From positions 1-7,826 of the forward strand of contig JAXGTD010000165.1 in the NCBI GenBank assembly GCA_040775095.1: a stretch of DNA of 7,826 bases. Reading direction: 5' to 3'. This document shows, one piece after another, positions 1 through 5,218 of the stretch (position 1 is its first letter; every line of letters begins with the position of its first letter). The stretch is from JAXGTD01 sp040775095 (GTDB lineage Bacteria; Pseudomonadota; Gammaproteobacteria; Chromatiales; Chromatiaceae). Both the position numbers and the translations under genes were made by a program. Under the pieces are notes generated by a model. That model made no database searches, had not been told where the DNA came from, and saw only the letters and a list, made by a program, of their open reading frames with translations.

Positions 1-911
1 CCATCGCTCGCGACCAAGTGCGGGGCGTTGGTATAGGTCAGCAGGAACTCCTCGTCGACGAGTCCCTCGTCGATCAGGACCTTCGCCATGGCGAGCAACA
101 GGGCCGCGTCGGTTCCCGGGCGGATGGGCACCCAGTGGGCGGCCTTGGCGCCGGTCTGGGACAGGCGTGGCTCGATCGAGACCATCTTCATGCCCCGGGC
201 GATGGCGTCGATGGAGGCGTGATCCAGCCAGCGGGCCCACTGCTCGGCCTCGTAGAAGCTGGCGCCGAAGTTGAGCAGCAGGTTGGTGTGCTCCAAGTCC
301 GGAAGGAAGCCGTGGTAACCCCAGGTGAGCTCGTCGGCCACGTGACGGGCTGCCTCGCAGGTGGTGGTGCGATGCACGACGTTGGGGGTTCCGAAGGCGG
401 CGCACCAGGCCTTGGGGAACTGGTCCCCCATCAGGTATTTGCCATGGCCATGGTGCCAGACCAGCTTGCGCGGGTCGTCGGCCTTGATCTTCTGGAGTCG
501 GTCGGCGATCTCGCTGAATGCCTCTTCCCAGGAGATCTCGACCCAGCCCGGATCCTCGTGGGGGCCCTTCCTGGGATTGGTGCGCCTCATGGGCGCCTTG
601 ATCCGGTAAGGGTTGTAGGTGTTGAAGGGTCCGGCCCCGCCCTTGGGGCAGATGCCGTGGTTGTAGTACTCGGCAATGTCGGGGTTCGGATAGACCACCC
701 GGATGACGCCATCCTCCGTCTTGATGCGCTGGCCACAGAAGTTGACGCAGTGTACGCAGGTGGTGTTGACGTACTTGACGCCCTCTTCTCCCGCCTGCTT
801 CGCGCTGGCTTCCGCGGCGGCCTCGGCGATCACCGGCAGCGGCACGCCGACGCACGCGGCGCCCGCCAGAGCGCCGGTGCCTTTCAGAAAGCTACGTCTG
901 GTCACGGACAT
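1..911 (-). CDS. arxA: Tat-exported molybdopterin oxidoreductase catalytic subunit (CISM family), probably ArxA-like anaerobic arsenite oxidase; partial, N-terminal ~303 residues
   Basis: This gene starts at the ATG at 911 and runs off the left edge, so only about 303 residues are visible. Family members are usually about 800 residues. A twin-arginine signal (TRRSFLKG, R5-R6) indicates folded export to the periplasm. The [4Fe-4S] ligands C52-x2-C55-x3-C59-x28-C88 are followed by a conserved Lys (CPKG, K90). C185 in HRTTTCEAA sits where the molybdenum-coordinating cysteine lies in the ArrA/ArxA/PsrA/PhsA branch. Segments such as LLLNFGASFYEAEQW (211-225) and IRPGTDAALLLAMAK (263-277) are typical bis-MGD binding regions. 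An AGGAGG lies 11 nt before the ATG and no upstream in-frame ATG was seen. The family role is two-electron oxidation or reduction of an oxyanion. The ArxA assignment comes mainly from the divergent XSR-type sensor operon and the sigma-54 promoter. Thiosulfate, polysulfide, arsenate or another oxyanion remains possible. The CISM call is near certain; the substrate is roughly even odds. Confidence 0.9.
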   Translation of the reverse strand, partial: MSVTRRSFLKGTGALAGAACVGVPLPVIAEAAAEASAKQAGEEGVKYVNTTCVHCVNFCGQRIKTEDGVIRVVYPNPDIAEYYNHGICPKGGAGPFNTYNPYRIKAPMRRTNPRKGPHEDPGWVEISWEEAFSEIADRLQKIKADDPRKLVWHHGHGKYLMGDQFPKAWCAAFGTPNVVHRTTTCEAARHVADELTWGYHGFLPDLEHTNLLLNFGASFYEAEQWARWLDHASIDAIARGMKMVSIEPRLSQTGAKAAHWVPIRPGTDAALLLAMAKVLIDEGLVDEEFLLTYTNAPHLVASD

Positions 912-1043
912 GGCGGACAGATCCTCCTCGGTGAATGACTGGTATGCCCCCTGGGGCCGGGTCGGCGGGTGGGACGCTCTGCTCTGGATCGGGTGGAGAA
1001 TGCCCCACGGTTGCGGACACCTCCATTCGCAGGCATTAACAAC

Positions 1044-1059
1044 ACAAACATCGTGCCAA
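1044..1059 (-). promoter_or_regulatory. Sigma-54 (-24/-12) promoter for the molybdoenzyme gene
   Basis: On the minus strand the sequence reads TTGGCACGATGTTTGT. The sigma-54 consensus is TGGCAC-N5-TTGC. The -24 half is a perfect TGGCAC and the 5-nt spacer is exact. The -12 half is TTGT, so it differs only at the final C of the GC pair. The predicted start of transcription is near 1033, giving a leader of about 120 nt before the ATG at 911. The site faces away from the sensor operon. It fits the NtrC-type regulator encoded nearby, which carries the GAFTGA sigma-54 contact loop. Confidence 0.72.
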
Positions 1060-1124
1060 TCGACCCGACATCCCGGTATGCAAGCCCGCGCGCGCCCTTT
1101 ACGCCCCAGGCAACATCCGCGGTA

Positions 1125-1140
1125 TTACCGAAAAGGAACA
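1125..1140 (+). promoter_or_regulatory. Candidate enhancer (UAS) site 1 for the NtrC-type regulator
   Basis: The plus strand reads TTACCGAAAAGGAACA. It matches the reverse complement of the element at 1177-1192 at 13 of 16 positions, the differences being three adjacent central bases. It lies about 99 bp upstream of the predicted sigma-54 start, within the usual range of enhancer sites for NtrC-family activators. Binding by the neighbouring regulator is inference from position and pairing. Confidence 0.6.
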
Positions 1141-1176
1141 TTCAGGCCGCAAACCTCGATCAATAGCCCTGCAATC

Positions 1177-1192
1177 TGTTCCGAATCGGTAA
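1177..1192 (-). promoter_or_regulatory. Candidate enhancer (UAS) site 2 for the NtrC-type regulator
   Basis: The minus strand reads TTACCGATTCGGAACA, with an internal perfect dyad CCGA-T-TCGG suited to a dimeric Fis-type helix-turn-helix. It is inverted relative to site 1. The centre-to-centre distance is 52 bp, close to five turns of B-DNA, so both sites would present on one face of the helix. It lies about 151 bp upstream of the predicted sigma-54 start. It could also influence the X-S-R operon to its right, whose first start codon is about 155 bp away. Confidence 0.6.
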
Positions 1193-1346
1193 CATCCCCG
1201 CCACACCGGTGGATTTCACCCCGGCTCTGGCCTTATGCTGATCCGAAGGTCGAGGCACGAGCCCCGCGGGTGCCGGGTCCGTGCCCGACCATCGCATGAG
1301 AGACGGGCTCGCCACTGGGACGGCCCGCGGCTTTGGGAGGTTGGAG

Positions 1347-2216
1347 ATGCTGCTGCGTGCCAGGCTTGGCCTCGGTCTCGCGCTGATGCTGTTGGTCCGT
1401 ATCGCGATTGGGGATGCGCCGGCAGCGCCCGAGGCCGGCCCCTTTCTGTTCGGCATCACGCCGGTCTTCGTGGTCGATCAGACGCCCTTTCTGGCCGGTT
1501 TCGGTCGCTACCTGCAGGGGCGCCTCGGCCGTCCAGTCCACTTCGTGCAGCGCAAGAGCTATGCCGAGATCACCGATATGCTGTTGGGCGGCGAGCTCGA
1601 CGCCGCCTGGATCTGCAGCTATTCGTATGTGCTCAACCGCACGGAGCTGGCCTTGCTCGGCATCCCGGTCTTCCAGGGTGAGCCCTATTACCAGTCGTAT
1701 CTCATCGTCCCCGCGAGCGACGGCGGCACCCGCGGCTACCAGGATCTCCAGGGCAAGGTCTTCGCCTACGTGGACCCGCGCTCCAACACCGGTTATCTCT
1801 ATCCCCGGCATGCGATCGGCGGACTGGGCAAGGATCCCAACACCTGGTTCCGGGAGACCTTTTTCACTTGGTCCCACCCCGACTCGGTGCGTGCGGTGGC
1901 CGATCGACTCGCCGATGCCGCGGCCATGGACAGCTACATCTGGGAAGTGCTGCACCTGAACGATCCTGGCCTCACCGATCGCACGCGCGTGGTGGGCAGC
2001 TCCGAGAAGTTCGGGTTTCCGCCCGTCGTGGGCGGTAGCCTTCTCGAGGCCGGGGAGAAGACGCGCCTTGTCGAAGCGCTGCTGCAGATGGATCGGGACC
2101 CCGAGGGCCGGCGCCTGTTGGACCTGCTCTACCTGGACGGCTTCATAACCGGGCGCGAGGACATCTACGAAGGCATTGCGGCCATGATTCGGGCCGCGGC
2201 GCCACTGGTCGAGTAG
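1347..2216 (+). CDS. arxX: Periplasmic PhnD-type substrate-binding protein of an oxyanion sensor system, AioX/ArxX-like (arsenite sensing)
   Basis: This 289-residue protein has a hydrophobic signal peptide (LLRARLGLGLALMLLVRIAIG) ending near DAPA at about residues 23-27, which places it in the periplasm. The start at 1347 is chosen because GGGAGG lies 6 nt upstream and the signal peptide begins there; an in-frame ATG at 1281 would add 22 residues before it. The body is a PhnD-like type 2 periplasmic binding fold: FGITPVF (34-40), LLGGELDAAWICSYSYVLNR (79-98), then GYQDLQGKVFAYVDPRSNTGYLYPRHA. Cys90 in WICSYSYV is the only cysteine in the protein. In AioX a single conserved cysteine in this region binds arsenite. 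It is the first gene of an operon with a histidine kinase 3 nt downstream and probably presents ligand to that kinase's periplasmic domain. Arsenite is inferred from context; another thiophilic oxyanion is possible. Confidence 0.8.
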   Translation: MLLRARLGLGLALMLLVRIAIGDAPAAPEAGPFLFGITPVFVVDQTPFLAGFGRYLQGRLGRPVHFVQRKSYAEITDMLLGGELDAAWICSYSYVLNRTELALLGIPVFQGEPYYQSYLIVPASDGGTRGYQDLQGKVFAYVDPRSNTGYLYPRHAIGGLGKDPNTWFRETFFTWSHPDSVRAVADRLADAAAMDSYIWEVLHLNDPGLTDRTRVVGSSEKFGFPPVVGGSLLEAGEKTRLVEALLQMDRDPEGRRLLDLLYLDGFITGREDIYEGIAAMIRAAAPLVE

Positions 2217-2219
2217 TCA

Positions 2220-3665
2220 GTGCTCCCCGGCAGCTTCAGTCAACGGATCCCGATCGAGGTCAGCCTGATCGTGCTGGTAACCGGGCTTGCGATCGCCGGC
2301 TCCGTCCTCTGGCACGACTATCGGGCCCTGCGCACGGATGTTTCGCAGAACGCCGAACGATTCTCCCGCATCTTGTCCCAGGCACTGGCCGCGGACATCA
2401 AGACCCATGGGATCTGGCACGCGTACCAGACCCTGAGCAGCCTATATCAGGGTGCCGAGCCGTCCTGGCTTCAGCCGGCCTTCGCCCTGGTGCTCGACCC
2501 CACCGGCCGCACCTGGGCGGCGAGCGACCCCGTGCGTTTCCCCCTCGCCGAGGAGCCGCGGGGGCTGGGGTTGGACCGCGGGCTGACGCAAGCCCGTGGC
2601 TTGGTGTCGGCTGGCACCCATTCCGCCGAGGTGACAAAGCGCGGCTGGATCTACCACATCGAGCCGGTGCAGGAGGGCGAGCGCGTCTTGGGAACCCTGG
2701 TCCTCGCCTTTTCCCAACAGGCCTTGTGGCCAAGGTTCAACGAGTCGGCAGTGCGGGTGCTGCTGACCACCGGCACCCTGCTGCTGCTGTTGTTGCCGGT
2801 GAGCTGGTGGCTCGGGCGGCGAATCGCTCGGCCCTTGCTGGAGCTGGAGCGCTGCGTGGCGCGCATCGGACAGCAAGACATGGATACCGACGCCGGAGCA
2901 CTCGATTGTCCGACCCCGGCGCCTTACCGGGAGCTCGATCTCCTGCGCAGGCGCATCGAGGCCGTCGACAACGCGATGCGCCAACAGCGCACGCTCGAAG
3001 CGCAGATCATCCGCTCGGAGCGGCAAGCGGCCCTGGGGCGACTGGCCGCGGGCATCGCCCATGAGATCAACAATCCCCTGGGGGGCATGCTGACCGCCAT
3101 CGCCATGTACAAGCGCCACGGCCGCGACGAGCATGTGACGCGTCAGACCTTATCCCTCATGGAGCGTGGACTCGATCAGATCCGCCACACGGTCTCCGCC
3201 CTACTGGTCGAGGTACGCGCAGAGCCGCGGCGCTTGAGCCCGAGCGACGTGAACGACATCGCCGATCTGATCGCGCCACAGATCCGCGAGAAGCGCGTGA
3301 ATCTGGATCTGGACAACCGTCTGACGCAAACCCTCGACCTGCCCGCGGGGCCAGTCCGTCAGATCCTGCTCAACCTGGCGTTGAATGCCGCCCAGGCCGC
3401 ACCCCTCGACAGCACGGTATCCATCCTGGTCGAGATCGAGGACCGGAGCTTGCACCTGATCGTGGCCAACAACGGGGAGGCGATTGCCGAGCAACAAATG
3501 CGCAGTCTGTTCGAGCCTTTCACGGCGGACGGCCCGCAGCGCCTTGGGCTCGGACTCTGGGTGACAGACCAGACGGTACGCCAGCTCAATGGCCACATCC
3601 AGGTCCGCTCCACGCAGGCTCGGACCGCCTTCGACGTCCTTCTGCCGCTTGGGGCAACTGCATGA
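2220..3665 (+). CDS. arxS: Membrane sensor histidine kinase, AioS/ArxS-like
   Basis: This 481-residue protein begins at a GTG 3 nt after the preceding stop, with only a weak ribosome site, suggesting translational coupling. TM1 spans about residues 11-31 and a periplasmic domain of about 145 residues follows. TM2 spans about 178-198, then a HAMP-like segment (199-222) and a coiled-coil linker. The HisKA motif is IAHEINNPLGG with phosphoacceptor His281. The ATPase domain has the N box (QILLNLALNAAQA, N385/N389), F box (LFEPF, 430-434) and G2 box (RLGLGLW, 441-447). The G1 box is VANNGEAI (415-422), where most kinases have D-x-G-x-G, so the adenine-contacting Asp is Asn417 and the second Gly is Ala421. 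Neither of its cysteines (212, 230) is periplasmic, which fits sensing through the adjacent binding protein rather than directly. It overlaps the response-regulator gene by ATGA. Confidence 0.88.
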   Translation: MLPGSFSQRIPIEVSLIVLVTGLAIAGSVLWHDYRALRTDVSQNAERFSRILSQALAADIKTHGIWHAYQTLSSLYQGAEPSWLQPAFALVLDPTGRTWAASDPVRFPLAEEPRGLGLDRGLTQARGLVSAGTHSAEVTKRGWIYHIEPVQEGERVLGTLVLAFSQQALWPRFNESAVRVLLTTGTLLLLLLPVSWWLGRRIARPLLELERCVARIGQQDMDTDAGALDCPTPAPYRELDLLRRRIEAVDNAMRQQRTLEAQIIRSERQAALGRLAAGIAHEINNPLGGMLTAIAMYKRHGRDEHVTRQTLSLMERGLDQIRHTVSALLVEVRAEPRRLSPSDVNDIADLIAPQIREKRVNLDLDNRLTQTLDLPAGPVRQILLNLALNAAQAAPLDSTVSILVEIEDRSLHLIVANNGEAIAEQQMRSLFEPFTADGPQRLGLGLWVTDQTVRQLNGHIQVRSTQARTAFDVLLPLGATA

Positions 3666-5023
3666 ATCGCCAAGGCAACCAGGGGATCTGTCTGCTGGAG
3701 GACGACGCCATCATGGGTGAGGCGCTGAGCCAGTTCTTCGCCCTCGAGGATCTCACATGCGACTGGTTCCGGAGCGTATCGAGCGCCCGTGCGGCGTTGC
3801 GTGATGGCCACTACTGCGCACTGGTCAGCGACATTCGCCTGCCGGATGGAAACGGGGGCGAGCTCTATCGCGAGCTGGCCCAGGATGGCGTCACGATACC
3901 GCCGACCCTGTTCATCACGGGCTACGGATCGGTCCAGCAGGCGGTCGAGCTGCTTCAGCAGGGGGCGCACGACTACATCACCAAGCCCTTCGAGCCCGAC
4001 GAGCTGATGATCAAGCTCAGGCGTGCCTGCCCCGCCCTGTTCACGCGGGCAACGGCTCCGGTGGGCCGGTTTCTCGGCGTGTCCACGGCGATGCGCCGCG
4101 TCGAGGAGACCCTCGAGCGGGTCGCCCCACACCAGGTACCGGTGCTGATCACGGGCGAGTCCGGAGTCGGTAAGGAGCATGCCGCACGTTACCTGCACCG
4201 TTGCCGCAACACGACGGCATCGGCGCCCTTCGTCGCGTTGAATTGCGCCGCCGTACCCGAGGATCTGATCGAGGCCGAGCTCTTCGGCGCCGAGCGTGGT
4301 GCCTTCACCGGGGCCGTTGCCGCGCGCTCCGGCCTGTTCGAGCAGGCCGGCTCAGGTACCTTGTTGCTCGATGAGGTGGGCGACATGCCCCTGACCATGC
4401 AGGCCAAGCTGCTGCGGGCCGCACAAGAGGGCAGCATCAGACGCATCGGTGGGGGCCGGGACATCGAGCTGCGGGCTCAATTGGTTTGGGCCACCAACCG
4501 CGATCTGAAACAGCGCGTCGCCCAAGGACGTTTCCGCGAGGACCTGTATTTCCGTATCAGCACGGTCCATGTCGAGCTGCCACCCCTGCGGGAGCGCCCG
4601 GAGGACATCGTATGGTTCGCGCGCAAGTTCCTGGACACCTTTGCACGACAGAATGGGCGCCGCTGCCACCTCTCTCCCAGGGCCGAGCGTTACCTGATCG
4701 GGCGCCCCTGGAGCGGCAATGTCCGCGCGCTCAAACAGGCGGTGGACCGGGCAGCGATCTTCAGTAACTCGGGCCTCTTGGAACCTGCTAACTTTCTTAC
4801 TGCCGGGTTGCTTGAGGCCGTGCCGGACGATCCCCCCCCAACCGAGGGGCTCAAGAACTATCTCGCCGAATGCGAGCGCTGGTATATCCGTCGCGCACTC
4901 GATCGTTGCGGCGGGAGAATGGGCGAGACGGCGGAAGCCCTCGGAATCTCTCGCAAAAGTCTGTGGGAGCGGATGAGCCGGCTCGGCATGGGGCGTCACG
5001 GATGCGAGAAGCCATTGAGCTGA
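3662..5023 (+). CDS. arxR: NtrC-family sigma-54-dependent response regulator, AioR/ArxR-like
   Basis: This 453-residue protein has three domains. The receiver (about 8-120) carries the acidic pocket E13-D14-D15, phosphoacceptor Asp57 (SDIRLPD), Thr86 and Lys108 (TKPF). The AAA+ domain (about 135-380) carries Walker A GESGVGKE (165-172), the sigma-54 contact loop GAFTGA (213-218), Walker B GTLLLDEVGD (232-241) and arginine-finger region FREDLYFRIS (291-300). A Fis-type helix-turn-helix follows (about 410-445, GETAEALGISRKSLWERMSRL). All key residues are intact. The start ATG overlaps the kinase stop (ATGA), so kinase and regulator are probably made together. The predicted target is the sigma-54 promoter of the divergent molybdoenzyme gene through the paired 16-bp sites. 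The protein contains ten cysteines, rather many for this family. The NtrC class is certain; the Arx/Aio assignment rests on the neighbourhood. Confidence 0.92.
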   Translation: MNRQGNQGICLLEDDAIMGEALSQFFALEDLTCDWFRSVSSARAALRDGHYCALVSDIRLPDGNGGELYRELAQDGVTIPPTLFITGYGSVQQAVELLQQGAHDYITKPFEPDELMIKLRRACPALFTRATAPVGRFLGVSTAMRRVEETLERVAPHQVPVLITGESGVGKEHAARYLHRCRNTTASAPFVALNCAAVPEDLIEAELFGAERGAFTGAVAARSGLFEQAGSGTLLLDEVGDMPLTMQAKLLRAAQEGSIRRIGGGRDIELRAQLVWATNRDLKQRVAQGRFREDLYFRISTVHVELPPLRERPEDIVWFARKFLDTFARQNGRRCHLSPRAERYLIGRPWSGNVRALKQAVDRAAIFSNSGLLEPANFLTAGLLEAVPDDPPPTEGLKNYLAECERWYIRRALDRCGGRMGETAEALGISRKSLWERMSRLGMGRHGCEKPLS

Positions 5024-5218
5024 GCTCACCCTCCGAGGCAGGCGACCGGCCGCTGGTGACCTACGGCTCCAGGTTCGCGGCCGGCAGGAAATCATGTAGC
5101 GCATCGACGGAATTGCGCAGCATCGAGCTCTCCCAGATGTAGTGACCAACATCTCCATCTGAAATCTGCAACTCATTGAAAACATGAGGAACTGCTGGAT
5201 AAGGTGACAAAGATGGGT
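5024..5218. other. Convergent intergenic region with a hairpin and an AT-rich patch
   Basis: The regulator gene ends at 5023 and the minus-strand gene ends at 5219. A perfect 8-bp inverted repeat, CCGGCCGC (5046-5053) and GCGGCCGG (5077-5084), has extra inner pairing CTGG/CCAG. It could form a terminator-like hairpin but lacks a T tract. From about 5131 to 5220 only 39 of 90 bases are G or C, clearly below the surrounding genes. Most of this stretch is covered by the orphan coding-like fragment listed separately. Confidence 0.5.
5061..5217 (-). pseudogene. Orphan C-terminal coding-like fragment, possibly a remnant of an esterase/hydrolase gene
   Basis: On the minus strand, in a different frame from the neighbouring gene's end, about 50 codons read NPSLSPYPAVPHVFNELQIS and continue through DVGHYIWESSMLRNSVDALHDFLPAANLEP to a TAG at 5063-5061. 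The codon choice and amphipathic composition look protein-like, and the GHYIWE...ALHDFLP pattern loosely recalls the C-terminal His region of alpha/beta-hydrolase esterases. No start codon or ribosome site belongs to it: the open frame runs back into the GDPD gene, where it becomes a meaningless Arg/Gly-rich shadow. The likeliest reading is the tail of a gene cut by rearrangement. The family guess is weak. Confidence 0.28.

Larger units (their letters stand above)
912..1346. promoter_or_regulatory. Divergent control region between the molybdoenzyme gene and the X-S-R sensor operon
   Basis: This 435-bp stretch has no convincing gene. From the left it holds the roughly 120-nt leader of the molybdoenzyme gene, a sigma-54 promoter match on the minus strand, and two inverted copies of a 16-bp element; these are listed separately. 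To the right lie a small imperfect dyad (GGTG-gattt-CACC, about 1209-1221) and the leader of the binding-protein gene. No good sigma-54 match faces the X-S-R operon. A weak sigma-70-like pair (TGGATT near 1210, TATGCT at 1234-1239, 18-bp spacing) is the best plus-strand candidate and is unconvincing. Open frames crossing the region in several phases do not look like real proteins. Confidence 0.75.

Noticed and set aside
18..938. Long plus-strand open frame opposite the molybdoenzyme gene
   Set aside because: It is the antisense shadow of the molybdoenzyme. Its translation is Gly/Val/Asp-rich without motifs, while the minus strand gives Tat, Fe-S and Mo-site motifs.
1071..1120. Other minus-strand TTGC motifs (near 1079-1083 and 1109-1113) as sigma-54 -12 elements
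   Set aside because: Neither has GG at the required 10-nt spacing upstream, unlike the match at 1044-1059.
1209..1239. Sigma-70-like promoter for the X-S-R operon (TGGATT / TATGCT)
   Set aside because: Only about half of the -35 bases and four of six -10 bases match, and the spacing is 18 bp. This is not enough to call as a feature.
1233..1955. 240-residue minus-strand open frame
   Set aside because: It is antisense to the binding-protein gene, which has a ribosome site, a signal peptide and a family match.
3359..4198. 279-residue minus-strand open frame across the kinase-regulator junction
   Set aside because: It spans two clear plus-strand genes, including their ATGA overlap, and has no recognisable motif.
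5046..5084. Rho-independent terminator after the regulator gene
   Set aside because: A GC-rich hairpin is possible but the loop is long and no T tract follows on either strand.
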